This document shows, piece by piece, positions 11,463 through 23,584 of a DNA stretch of 64,000 nucleotides. Location of the stretch: positions 425,157 through 489,156 of the forward strand of contig NW_019091541.1 in assembly GCF_001949145.1 (NCBI RefSeq). Direction: 5' to 3'. Position numbers and translations under genes: made by a program. The notes beneath the pieces were generated by a model that made no database searches, was not told where the DNA came from, and saw nothing but the letters and a program-made list of their open reading frames with translations. Every line of letters begins with the position of its first letter. Within the stretch, counting starts at the first letter, position 1. Origin of the DNA: Acanthaster planci. Taxonomy: Eukaryota; Echinodermata; Asteroidea; Valvatida; Acanthasteridae.

Positions 11463-14400
11463 AAAAACTTCTTGCTCACCTATGAAGCATTCTATGTAAA
11501 AAAAAAAATCAGGAGAGGGGGAAGTTGTTCCCTGCCCCCCATACCCCATTGAATTTGAACACTAACCATAAAAATCTTTGCAAATGTGGAGATCAGTTCA
11601 TCTGAGCCGTAAAATAAACTTTAAGGTAGCATGTAGGGCATTCAATTACTTTCCCCAGCTTATACTCATGTAAGTGTGATTGTGTTCCATTTGACACTCA
11701 CGTGTGTCTCACATTCATTCGGATCTCGCCCAAGTAAGCAACCCACCAAGCCAGTTACTTGACAAAGTATCCCACAATGCAATGCAATGCAATGCAAAAA
11801 ATAGCGGCTTAGTTGAATGATGCTGAAGAAAGTTAATGCCGTTGTAAAAGTTCAGAAAAATAGTTGCTTGTGGCCGCAAATTGGCTCAAGCCCAGTAAGT
11901 TATTGTGAAATACAGGCCAGATGTGTGTGTGTGGATGGCCATTGATTTGGGCAGTACAGATTTATGTTGCAAATTTAATTTCTGAATGACCTCTTGACCC
12001 AGTTTGGGCACCTTTTACAACCAATGATTGTTCATTTGTTATCACATACATGTATCGTGCATGCCCACTTGAACCTATGACGAGATCACAGGTAAGGGCG
12101 AAGTAAGTAATTGAATGCACTGATGGATTTGTTCCCTGTCCTAAAAATCCAGTCATCTCTCAACATTTTCAGAAACTTTTAATCTGGGAATCAGGATAGG
12201 GTGGGAACAGTTCCTCTTCCATGTGCATAAAAAATAGAGGACGTTTTGTTGCCTAGCAGTTGCATCTCATGGGACCACACATTGCCAACATATCCTGTGC
12301 AAACAACATGTACTTGTCCCATGTGCAGACTTGCATTACTGCTAATCAGGTTGCACTTTTCTTGCCTTGCTTTATTAACAAGTTACTTGTCTCACACTTT
12401 GAATTGTCCAATGAGATCTCTATGCCAGAACCACTGATTTGCAAGCAATGAGGAAGAAAGGGACCCCTAACCTCCAGCACAGTCCGTGGGTCCCAGTAAG
12501 CCTGGAGGTAGCTGTTTCTGTTCACTTTGGGACAATGTTTTTGCTGCTTTTCCCAAAGGTTTTCCTTTAACTGAAAATTTGAGGTTCGGGTGGGAGAGAA
12601 CAGAAAAGCAATTGTGGCCATTCCCATAGCTAATGATTTAAATTGCACTTGTGTCTTCCAACCCAGTCTTGAACCCTGGCTGTTATTTAAAAGTCTTGCA
12701 CTCCTCATCAATTAAAGTTTAGCATCTCAACTTCACTGCCCACCGATTGACAATTCCCTGGTGTCTGATGGTGGGGGGAGGGAGGTTGGTTTAGAGTAGG
12801 GGGCAGAAACTGCTCTAGTCACCCTGACACACAGCACCTCTGACAGTCACACTTCAAGAGGAAAAGGAAAAAACTGAGGAAGAGGGAAATAGCCTCTCTG
12901 CAGGAAAACCTGTCAAGCATTAATCTTATTGGTGCCAGTGTAGCAGCCCCTAGATCACCCCAGGAAACATGTGTGCATCACATACTGAAGAGTGCTGGGC
13001 CTGCAAGTCTAGTACCCCGCCCTATCATCCCACCCCCTAATGGTCAGAAAACTGGCGGTAATTCTTTTCCCTACTTAATTTTGGGCGGCAAAATACTGAA
13101 CTCAGTGTTCCCCGCAGCATGGAAAGGTATCCGTCATTCCTGGGAGCTCCCCCTCCTGAAAAACTTGCCAAACCTTGAGTTATTATTTTATTCCTCCTTC
13201 TCTACTACAGCTGTAGGGCTGTACTACATTCGAAACAGAAGCCTGCATTATCCCCTCCAGGTAATAATGCAACAGCTTTCCCCAGCCCTATTGTCAATCC
13301 AAGGCAGCATTCAAGCCGTATTGTTCACGTCTTCGGCAGACACTTTTCCGATAGCCTTTATTTCCCCGTGTCACACCTCCCTTCCCCCACCCCACTCGAG
13401 AAGACATTGAACCTTCACCATCCCCCCTTTTGCCGTTGAAATGTGTCGCTAACCTCTGGTAATTCCGGCCCTGTTGATTGCTTTAGCGGTTTAAACTGTG
13501 CTACGTGACTCGACTAAATATTAGTCTTTCAGTGTGCCATCTCGGCCCACATGCCTGCAGCTCACCTGAGCTACATGCAGTTTACCCATTTCATCACTGT
13601 CAGTCTAGAAATTGATTTGAACACCGGATTACATGATTGGTTGTAACTTCGGATAAACACAAATATTTAGTCAAGTGTCTACCTTAGCTGCAAAGGCAAT
13701 TGCCAAACTTTAAAAAAATATCTGGATTTTGTTACTCGTGATTGTAGTCCCAGGAGCATGAAGGGGAAGTGCTCTGAAAATAAAAGTCGTTACTGCCTGG
13801 CATTTTGAACCAGTAAATGTCAATAAAGCTTTGGCACAGCCAACGTGACTGGCACAAGTTTTCACATGTCTCATTTCTGAACATCCAAGTTGTTAAGTAC
13901 ATGTACTGCTACCATGCAGGGCTTTGCACTTGCTTTGTTTTTTGGTATGTTTTTTGTTTTCATTTCAATTGGGAACTTCACATTTGAAAACCAATTTGCA
14001 AAAAAGTAGGCTCTTCAAAAGGAAAAGGATGGGAATAGGAGAGACCTCTGCCCTGAATTATTTTAGTCAGTGGGGCTGAAATGTCAAAGGTCGTCATCAC
14101 GCTGATGACATTTTATGGACCAACTTATAAAGGGATTCATCAAGTCTTCAAACCACCTTTAAATAATTCTTTTCATTCATTTTGGAAAAATTTAAAAAAC
14201 GTTTAGCAGCTAGGCCCATCTTCAACCCAGAGCAGGTCGAAGTTCAAGTCCAAGCCAGTCAGGTTGAGCAAAGAAACTTACAACCCACGTCATAACCAGG
14301 TCGCCGTGTCAAAGGTCAATTTTAGGAAAGCCAATCTTGTTAAACCAAGGGCTTGCTGTACTACTTCCTAAAGCCCCAGTTGGGCCATACTTTGAAACTT

Positions 14401-17400
14401 GGGGCTATAATTGTCGAGTAACATGAATTTTGGGTTATAAATAGTACAACTCCGAGAGCAGTCTACGACCCCTAACCCCATGACCGTCTTTGTTATTTGG
14501 CCCACCCAAGTTTTGAGGACTCAAAACGGTATCCAAATGCAGCATTCTCAACTCTTCTTACAGCTAGAGTGTGTTCTCCTGTGATGCCTATGGACAAATA
14601 TGAGTCAGGCCATACACAAGTGGTCTAGAAACTGACAGTGTTTTCATATTTTGCATATTTATAGGCAATACACGAAGCAGTAATAAATTTGACATGACAT
14701 ATTTCACTCGCTGTGGGTCAGTTCATCTCTTGTTCTAGTATTACCTTTTAAATATTTTGGTCAGGTGAGGGGAGAGATGATGTTTGTCTTTGGCTGTTTG
14801 ACTTAGTTTGATTGCTTGTCCCGTGTCTGAACTCTTACCCGTTCATTGTCTCTGCACATGACTGGTAGAGGGTGTTACCAGAACACTTGTAAGACATGAT
14901 TCCTCTAAGTCATTTTGTTTTAATTCCTAGCAGTATTGGAAAGTTTTAAAAATTAAAGCTTTTACAAAGCCTTTTCTTTAAATGATATATCTAGTTGTGG
15001 TGTGAATATAGTGTTCCAAATGAAAGAATTTGAATTTCACTTCAAATCCAAGGCCGTCAGTGTCCTGGAAATTCTTTGAAGGCAGTCAACCTTTTGACTG
15101 GAAACGGAAGAAAAAGGCAAACAGAAACACTCCAAAAATTGAAGCTGCTTTCATTGAAAGGTTTGCAAGAATTCATTGGTTGAGAAAGAACTGTATTGTA
15201 AGGCAGTTGTTCAAAACTTGCAGATAAACTGTCACCCATTTTTCTCCAACCTCATAGCCATCTTTACTGGCCCAATTTCCATCTGTACACCCACCAGTTG
15301 CCAATCTGAACTATGCAAAAGTGGGAGAAGAATACCAACTATGTTATAGCCAATGCAGCTGTACACATCAGTCCAATACATCACAAGGAAGTAGGAAGGG
15401 GCCAATAGGGCCTAAAGGAGTACTGGAGAACTTTATAGATGAGGGTCAGTGAAGTTCACTGACACAGACCTCACCTGTGTGCATGGTGTTGGCAAACTGA
15501 TCACTTTGTGTTGGGGGTTATTATATCCCCCAGGCCATGGATTTTTTTCACCCAAATAAAACAGTTTGTTCAAGGTTATGGGACGGAGTCCCTGTTGGAT
15601 ATAGAATTAAGTCAGACAGTGTTGAGAGTGACCCAGTTATGTCTTGAACTATGTTGCCATTGACTTCAGAATCACTTTTGTTTTATTTCAGTTTGTTTCT
15701 CCAAAGATTTGGGTTAGTGTACAAATAGTGTAAGAGATATGGAACCAGTTTGAAAGACCTATATGTTTTCCGGTATTAGAAGAGTAAGGACCGTTATCAA
15801 AGTACACTCTTCATGAAAACGGCTTCTGCAGTTCTTGTGATGTGTCACTTCCATCCCAGGTTCAAAATTCTTGATGTTTCATGTAAGTGTGTTGAGGTTA
15901 ACATTATACAAGGAATAGTTCAGATTTTGACCCCAAGAAAATCATAGAAAAATTTTTCCCATTTATACTTTCATACTTTTCCCCTTTTCAAGTTTGTACC
16001 TCTTCCCAAATTGTGATAAGACAATTATGCTATGGTTCCTGTTTGTGGACACCTTAAGCCCCAGTGCTTCCAAGAAAATGTTGATCCAGAGGTAGATCGT
16101 GGATGTCTTATGCATAGGACTTTGTCTTATTGTTAATACAACCTGTAGGCCTACTCGCTAGTGTCTCCTGCAGTTGAATCATTCCGTGGTCTTCTTTATG
16201 CACTGACCTATTCACCCTCCCCCCCTTCAGGATTGTCATGCACAACTTAATAACATAAATCACCAAGTGACCAGTATGGAAAATATTTTGAAATTATGTG
16301 ATTAATTCACTTACTCATCTTCATGTCAAGAAAAATCTAACTTTTATAAACAGGTAAAATAAGTCCAACTGATTGGGGTACAGTTTAAAATGTCCCAAAC
16401 CAAATGAGACATTTGATTGATTTCTACCTGTCCCAGTCAGTAGTTAATTGGCTTGTTGGGTTGACTGCTCTTTCTCACTGCGTGTGCATCCTGGCTCGAT
16501 AGCTCTTGGCCCAGGCGATGCCTTTTTTTTCTTCCAGAGCATGTGTTTATGCTGCCTGCTTGCCCATGGCCCTTCACGAAAGTCGAGATCGCCACATGAC
16601 TGTTTCCAGAACAGCAAGAGGGAAGACGACCTTGTTTTAGAAACCAGCAGACTTTTCATGCCACAGTCCTTTCAGTGTCCTTTTTCCATCCCTTCGCCTT
16701 CTCTGTCCACCCCTGTCATCTCTCATTTCTGTCTCCTCTCTGGATCTTCCTCTCTTTCCCGTTGCTGTCATTTGCATGGAGTGTTCCTGTTCGTGAGGGG
16801 ATAACTGTCTGGAGATATTTGTGTGTTATGTTAGGCTCTGGGCCAGATGTAATATAAGGATAATGGGTGATCTGTGAGCGCTGTTGGTGTAAAATATAAG
16901 TGATTTGTAGTCGTGCAGTGTAAAAATGAAAGCTATATTGCTAGCTTGTCAGTAATATTGGTGGCAGTCATGTATTGCACAGGCCAGTCCAATTCCCCTC
17001 CACACTCACCCCCTAAAAGTTATGTCTGCGAAGTTTTAACAAAAAGTCATGAAATATACTTCAAAGTCTTGACTGCTTCATTACACGTCTTCTCCTCTTT
17101 GAATAGCAAACCATTATGTCATTGTATTACAATGAGTAAGAAGAATTGGAAGACTTGACGTCAAAGCTTGGTTAGGAACTTGAAGAGGCATTTGTCATGC
17201 TGACGTTTTCTTTTCTAAAATGGACTAAAAGGAGGAATCCCGTGTCATATACCATTTTATATATGTAGATATATATCCACCTTAGAAAGGAACATATGCT
17301 CTGTTATATTGATAGCATTCCTTTAATAGGTCTTCAAAACGTTACACCCCTTGTTCAAACCCTTCCTGAAGCTCTGCTTGGGACATTTAATGTCATTTCT

Positions 17401-18596
17401 ATTTTCAAAGCATACCGACCTAGTTATACAGTTTGATGTCGTGCAATCAAATTATTTGGTACACCCTGTCAATAATCATTGAGTCTCACTTTCAGGCCGT
17501 TTGCATTTTTTGTTTTTGTTTTTTTTTTTTTCATTAAACCCTATTAACTAGGGGGGTTCAAGATACTTAGAATGTTTTTCTATTATCTTAGGCTCTGGGC
17601 ACAGTGTAACCGTATTCCCAACTTAAACACTTAATAGGTGGTTAAAATTTGCCTTGGCAGCTAGTTCCCCACCCTTCGACAATTTTGTGGCAGTGTAATT
17701 GTACACGTTGATGTCTCGGGGCATGGAAGGCACAGTCTGGTTTTCCAGTGCATGCTCCCTGGGCAACCTGAAGGGGTATATAAAGTGTCTGTTTACTTGG
17801 TCTTTTGGTTTAAAGATGCACGTTTGTGTGGTCTGTTTTACATGCCCGAAGTAAAATCCTTTGATAAAGTTGTTATCACTGTTTGGAAAATAATATTAAT
17901 ATTTAAGCAAAAATTGAGATAGAGAGGGGGTTTTGTCTACTTAAGTTACAACTTCAGAATTTTGGATGAAAAATCAAAGCGTGTAATAGTATCAGAGCAC
18001 TAGCGTACACAGTATTCATTGACATTAATTCTGAGTGTTTTAAATTGTTTTAAAATTGTGATGGCTATATGTGTTGTTTTGTAATTGTTCTTATCCTGTG
18101 AATTATGTGTGTCATAAGTGTATATACATTTTTGTTTGCGTCATGAATTACATGTGAATTGTTTTAAGGAAACCTTACAACCAGGAAACAAAAATTAACG
18201 GCGGAGTTGGCCACTCTGTTAGAATCAGCCCTTAATGCAAATGTGGTTACCTCAAATGGTACATGTATGCTTCCCAGTATTATCGAGTAACTTAGTCCCA
18301 CTTGGTAGTTCATGAAGACCCTTTTCCAACTGTTGGCTTTTAATTTGTCTTTTATTTTCAAGATCTCACTGTTGGAACAAAATGGAACTTCTTTACACTT
18401 TGCTCCCACAGAGGTATGATGTTTCAGTGGTAGAAACTAGAGAGCTGCATTGAGCAAGAAGGTTTCATCTTAGGGTACTTGGCATACAAAAGTCCAACCT
18501 GAAGCAAGATGCACAGACAGAGCCTTGAGGGTAAAACAGATTTTAAAAGCGCACACATGTAAATGAAAATTTTCTCTCATTGTTTTGTCATCACAG
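11463..18596. other. Non-coding DNA, probably intron preceding the first visible RCC1 exon
   Basis: No exon can be supported. A short AATGC pentamer run lies at about 11774-11796. CpG-richer patches at about 13010-13470 and 16480-16800 contain open frames with no domain character. A T-tract lies near 17510-17531. Since the exon at 18597 begins in phase 1, at least one upstream coding exon must exist, but it is not visible here and may lie outside the window. Confidence 0.5.
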
Positions 18597-18755
18597 CAAA
18601 TGGCACTGTCTACACCTGGGGAGGAGGTACTGAAGGTCAGCTGGGTCATGGGTCAAAGGTCCTGTACCTTGGTGAGCCGCGGCCACTATCCCATGATGCA
18701 CTGCCAAGGGTTTCACAAATTGCTTGTGGTGACTCCTACTCGGCCGCAGTCACAC
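18597..18755 (+). CDS. RCC1-repeat protein, coding exon A (one RCC1 repeat)
   Basis: This internal exon of 159 bases lies between a consensus acceptor (TCATCACAG) and a donor (C|GTACGT). Both ends are phase 1, so the exon is symmetric and encodes exactly one 53-residue repeat. It reads ANGTVYTWGGG, then EGQLGHGS, and ends with IACGDSYSAAVT. Those are the hallmark positions of an RCC1 repeat: NG-x-YxWG, GQLGHG and ACG-x-(S/H). RCC1 repeats form blades of a seven-bladed propeller, found in guanine-nucleotide exchange factors and as scaffolds in HERC, NEK8/9, RPGR and related proteins. The start codon and remaining blades are upstream and not found in this window. Family membership is clear, but orthology is not. 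Confidence 0.9.
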
Positions 18756-19257
18756 GTACGTATTGTAATATCTCAAAAATAAGCAACCATTAAAGATAAT
18801 TGACGTGGCCTTAAAATTGACCTTCTTTTCAACATTTTGACTGTAACAGCATAAATTAAACTTTTCCTCTTTATTTCCTGTAAATACCTGTTTTTTTTTG
18901 TAGATAACTAAGAATGGCTCTGTATGCAGATATCTGATATTGTTTATTTTTCCACAATTTATCAAATTCTCCAGTAAACAAGCATTGTAAAATTGTAGTA
19001 AAAGAGACTACTATGAGCAAATCCACTGAACTGGATATTTGTGAAAAATCAGGATTAGGTGTAACCTGAATGTGCTTGTTGTGTAAAACCATAGTGACTT
19101 GGACGTTTAAAAAATTCTGTTACACACCAGTGGTTGAGTCCTTTCTTCAGAGTCATGAATGTAGTTTTGTAAGCAAAAAATTACGAGCACACCAACAACA
19201 CAGTGTTAGTTCTCAGTTTTTATGTTTTGTCATGTTTTGTGTCATTTCATGTTTCAG
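18756..19257 (+). other. Intron of the RCC1-repeat gene (502 bp)
   Basis: It begins GTACGT and ends ATGTTTCAG after a T-rich stretch. It is flanked by phase-1 exons that both encode RCC1 repeats. Nothing else is seen in it. Confidence 0.85.
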
Positions 19258-19428
19258 CCAACGGCACCCTGTACATGTGGGGTAAGAACAGCCACGTGAT
19301 CCCCACCTCTGATAAGCCAAAGCCCTACTGCCAGCAGCCCACCCCCATGAAAGTCTCCCCAGGGGGCCAGCCTGTTGCCCGAGTAGCTTGTGGGTCCTGG
19401 CATGCCATGGCAGTGGTAGGCACACCTG
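19258..19428 (+). CDS. RCC1-repeat protein, coding exon B (last, divergent RCC1 repeat)
   Basis: This internal exon of 171 bases lies between acceptor GTTTCAG and donor G|GTAAGT, and is again symmetric phase 1. It encodes NGTLYMWGKN, then a divergent middle, and ends VARVACGSWHAMAVVG. The NG-x-YxWG and ACGSWH signatures mark it as an RCC1 repeat. The usual GQLG turn is replaced by a longer PTSDKPKPYC segment. From memory of the family, a terminal propeller blade with this kind of changed middle and a WH near the end recalls NEK9-type proteins, but that is a weak resemblance. The next exon leaves the propeller, so this is probably the final blade seen. Confidence 0.9.
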
Positions 19429-20728
19429 GTAAGTACATATAGCTCTCCAACCAAAGGAGGCAGAAAATGGCATGCTCCCCTCCATTGGGAAAAAAAATCA
19501 GAAAAAAAGCATACTGTACAGACACTTCTACACCATTTTTGTTATGTGCCCACATGGGGATGTTTTCTCTTCATGTGGATTATATGGGGTTTGCACACCA
19601 CCAGTTAAAATTCGAGTCTGGTGCACCATTCACACTTTCACCTCAGTTCACAAGTGCTTTTGTGAGAAGGCCATGCAGTGTTATCTGGAGTATACTACCT
19701 TGAATCCATGTTATATTACATTTGCGTTCTTTGGGGGAGGGGCTATATATTGGTGCAAGAAGCTACTGTTTGCAGTAATTTCAATGAGTCACTTGTACTC
19801 AAACTTGTAAAGAGTGCTGCTTCACTTCTCATCCGAACATACACAGCTTTAATCTCAAGGTTATGGTTCTCATCTGTGTGCACACCGTTCTTCTCACTCT
19901 TGAGTATGTGAGAAAAAAGTACTCAATAATAATGTTGGCACTTTGTGTATACTTGCAATACAAAAATAGTGTCTGTGCAGGAATGGTACATCGTTATCTT
20001 GGACAGAGCACCAGTGTGCGATGGTGCAGGTCAAACATAACCAAGTTTCATTGGGATGGGCATAAATCTGCAATTTTCCACCTCAGGCACTGGGCGTACA
20101 GTCAAGATGGCATTTACTGTACACTCTCACAGTGGAGGGACTTTCACACGAAACTGAATGAAACCATCAAAACAAGGCCACGATGTTGCTCATATTTCGT
20201 CATCCGCATTAGCTTTATTCATTCACTTGTTACCAAGCAGTAAATTATCAACAGTATAAATATTTTCAGAATTGAACTAAACTGAACAAAAAGGCAAAAT
20301 ATCAGGACGTCTTGTGCAATCAATTAAATACGAGTTCATTGCTTTGTCACTGATGTTCAACCAATAATTGGTACATTGGTAGTTGACCCAGCTGGTGAAT
20401 GTTAAGGTTAAGTGGAATTTGACTGGGATTAATGCCACTGTGCTTTCTCCAATTTATGTCCACTGTCTCAGTCATTAAAATGTAAATTAGGAAAATATGC
20501 AGGCATGAGGACAGATAATCAAAACCTTCATTGCAGGATAATGCTCCACAATGGCCACAGTACCATACTGGTTGGATTTCCATTAATATACTAGGAACTG
20601 AAGTTAATAAGAATTGTTAGACCAGTATAAGAAGTACACTAACCTGTGCAAATGATAACCGTGTAAATGTGGGTAGGCATTCACCGTGTTCAGGGGACAA
20701 GTTTGTTTGTTAGGGAAATTTGAACTGA

Positions 20729-20758
20729 GTTGTGGGGACATTTCTGAGTCCCCACAAC
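20729..20758. repeat. Short perfect hairpin of the GTCCCCACAA type
   Basis: Perfect 10-bp arms (GTTGTGGGGA and TCCCCACAAC) enclose a 10-base loop. A further GTCCCCACAA copy follows at about 20766-20775. The arrangement looks like the terminal part of a small non-autonomous transposon. Similar GTCCCCACAA repeats are, from memory, scattered in animal introns. Full element borders were not found. Confidence 0.4.
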
Positions 20759-22808
20759 GTTTTCGGTCCCCACAAAATAGGGGAAATGTAGAGTGTATGT
20801 CCTTACAACTACGGTACAGGAGGAAGTGAATTTTCAAGATGATAACATGTACATATTACTGTAGTAACATATTGTGTAGTTTTGAGCCCAAAATGTTGAA
20901 GCATTGAAAAAAGTTGAAATATACCTTATGTAGAATCAGCTAGTTATTGTAAAATAGTAGACATTTGCTCTGAAAATACATGTAGGTTTCAGTAGAGTGC
21001 AAGTACAAGGTAATTGTTAAGACCCACGATAAAGGTTCTTTGTTTTTAAGCCAGCCATTTTGGGCAATTTATATTAGAAATATTTCTCATTAGATGCATT
21101 GTATGTTTTTCTTCATTGGCTGTTTTCAATTCAAATTCAGTTCAACAGACTTTATTCGTCCTTGAAAAGGCAATAACATATGGTTGGAAAGCTATGAAAA
21201 TTTTTTGCAATTGCATAGTACATATACTTAGCTGGATTTAAATAAATGTAAAACTTCTCTAAAATTCAATACTTTTTTAATAGAATATGGTGCTGAAACA
21301 CGGTTGTCCATTATTTTTAAGTCTAGAATCCACTGGAATAATGGCGCTTAAATATGGCAACTGCCATCCGTACTGTGACAAATGAAATTAATTTAAAGAA
21401 ATGTGCCTTCAAAAATGAAAATATAAAATCTAAGAATCATTGAAGAGTGTAAAAGCAACAGGAATAAAAGAGAACTACTTTCTGTTATACATGTACTTTT
21501 CACGTAATGGGCATTCTTAGACAGCGTCCTGATGGCATACAGAAACTGAAAATGTTATTTTCAGCACATGATAATCACTGGCTAATATTGAGTGGGCTTT
21601 CCAAAGTGCTGACTAAGGTCTCTCTGGCTCCCGGTCATTTTAGACCCCCAGGTGAACAACCCAATGTTGAAATACCGAGAAATCAGTGAAAAGAACAACG
21701 CACTTTCAATGAATAACTGATAAAAAAGACTCAGAATCATTTTGTCAATAGAAAAAATATTCAATTTACAGGTATTTATAAAAGATCAACACTATTGGCA
21801 TTTCATGACATAGTTTTTAATTTTTTTTAATGATATTCAATTAATCCTAATTTAAATCTACATGTATTGCAGGTCATATCACAAGACCGGTCATGTTTTG
21901 TCTCCTGAATTTAGACTGGATGTTTGATTCTTTTATTTACTCTTTTAGCCAATTCAAGCTATATTGTTCTGTCATTTTGTTATCAAAGACTTACTGTTGG
22001 TGCTGTTTGAATGAAATAAGAAATTTTCAGGATTGTTTAAACCAATGTAAATATAGTTTTTTTGTGATTCCTGGAGCTGCAGTGTCCTTGAACAACCCAA
22101 CAATTGAAATGGAAATGAGAAATTATAGTCTAATCGATTTAGAATTTCCATATGTGTGAATGGAAAAAAAGCACCTGCAATAATGTATGCACAAACTGCC
22201 TCGACCAGTTCAGTAACCGCTTATAACTCATGCTTTTTACTTTTGTCAACAATGGGCATGCAGTGCTGGACCCACAAACTCAGAGATATGCTGGTTTGCA
22301 GGGACAACTTGTCACGTGTATGAGCGTGTACACTTGACAGTCAATCCCCAGCATCTGCACATGTGTTCAGAATACATTGTTTCATATGCAAGGTATGCTT
22401 CATCCATTGAAATAACCGAATGTTTGTGTTCAGGCCAAATGTATAGTGGTGATTCCCAGTACCACTGAACTGTTGTTAGAGGGCTATAAAGTCACCCAAA
22501 GTACACTGCATTGTGGGAAAATGTCAATAAAGTACATGTATGTCTCCATTTTACAGTGATCACACTGGGCTCCAAATAATTTTGCATTTATGTTGTCCGT
22601 GCTTTCACAACCAAAACTTGCCATTGCCCTCTTTCTGTCATTACATGGGCTGGTGCGATCACTCAAAAATATCTTTCTGTTCATCAGTTGACATCCAACT
22701 CACATACCGGATGTCTGCCATGAGGCATCACATACATTTAATGTAGATAATGATTTAAACCCATGTGCCAGAAATAGGTCTTTGGGGGAATAAGAGTGTA
22801 TGTTCTTA

Positions 22809-22921
22809 ATTCTGTGGTTCTCATTTCCGACCAACTCTTATCTTTGGTTCCAACTCTTTATCCCTTTCCCCCAATCGAATGACCCTCTCTTAAGGTCAGA
22901 AAAATATGAGAACCGTAGAAT
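22809..22921. repeat. Imperfect hairpin about 113 bp long
   Basis: ATTCTGTGGTTCTCATTT with CCGACC at the left pairs with GGTC and AAATATGAGAACCGTAGAAT at the right, with a few mismatches and small gaps. A second overlapping pairing joins TTGGGGGAATAAGAGT (from 22782) with ACTCTTTATCCC/CCCCCAA (around 22852-22873). The nested symmetry suggests a decayed foldback element inside the intron. No ORF or precursor-miRNA identity was recognised. Confidence 0.4.
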
Positions 22922-23456
22922 CAACTACTGATGCTTGCCCTAAACTGTATTGTGGATTTCACCTGACTGTGAGGTAAAATGTATTATCTATGATGTTTCC
23001 CTTATCAAAGGGGATGGCTAATTTTTGCCCAAGTAATATTTTAATGAAGGCTGCAGCCATGTACAGCAGTTATTACCAACCCCCATCCTTCTTAGAACCT
23101 TAAAGCTGTAGTGAGCTTTAATGCGGTGCAGTTGAGTTGAATTCTAAATTCGAAGTGTTTTTACATTGATTATTTTTTCTTTGTGCATTAGTTAACCAAT
23201 ACAAGCAAGTTACTTCACCCTGTTGTTTTAGTCATACTTCTTTAATAATGTTGTGATCGATACATATTCGTCTTCCCGACTGACTTAAGGAACCTTCTAT
23301 TACTGGAGTTTTGTTATTTTTTTTTCAAACTAGTTCTGTGGCATACTAGCTGCTCCACGGTAGTCCATGGAAACAGCAATTCCATGAAATCAACAGATTT
23401 TTGTCCAAGATATATTTGTCCCCAACAACTTCAGTCACTCTCCTTCTTGGCCACAG

Positions 23457-23584
23457 AATGGCAACCTCTTCAAGAGGATTCTGAAGAGGAGCTTGATCCA
23501 AACATCTCAATAGGAATGTGGGGAGATGGTGATTTCTCAGACAGTATGGAAGTTGGCGAAGGTAAAGACATGACACCCGAAGAT
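23457..23584 (+). CDS. RCC1-repeat protein, coding exon C (acidic linker)
   Basis: This exon of 128 bases enters in phase 1 (acceptor GGCCACAG) and leaves in phase 0 (GAAGAT|GTAAGT). Joined to exon B it gives a glutamate codon at the junction and then WQPLQEDSEEELDPN, a MWGDGDFSDSMEVGEG stretch, and MTPED. The segment is strongly acidic and has no RCC1 signature, so the propeller ends before it. An in-frame GTAAAG donor-like site at about 23571 is a weaker alternative. The stronger GTAAGT at 23585 also gives the phase that matches the next exon. A second AG at about 23442 would break the phase with exon B. Confidence 0.8.

Larger units (their letters stand above)
19429..23456 (+). other. Intron of the RCC1-repeat gene (4,028 bp)
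   Basis: It starts GTAAGT and ends CTTGGCCACAG. Inside are two hairpin-forming repeats (20729-20758 and 22809-22921) and several TACATGTA palindromes. A segment near 21130-21180 (TTTATTCGTCCTTGAA) resembles a retroposon 3' tail but is too short to assign. The open frames here carry no domains. Confidence 0.8.

Noticed and set aside
18370-18415. Possible small exon after CTCCCACAG
   Set aside because: Only two bases before a GT, and no coding content that fits the phase-1 entry of the exon at 18597.
21130-21180. Retroposon-tail-like sequence TTTATTCGTCCTTGAA
   Set aside because: Too short, and no body or tail repeat could be followed on either side.
23442-23456. Alternative acceptor for the acidic exon (CTTCAG)
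   Set aside because: It would enter in phase 0, which does not match the phase-1 end of the preceding exon.
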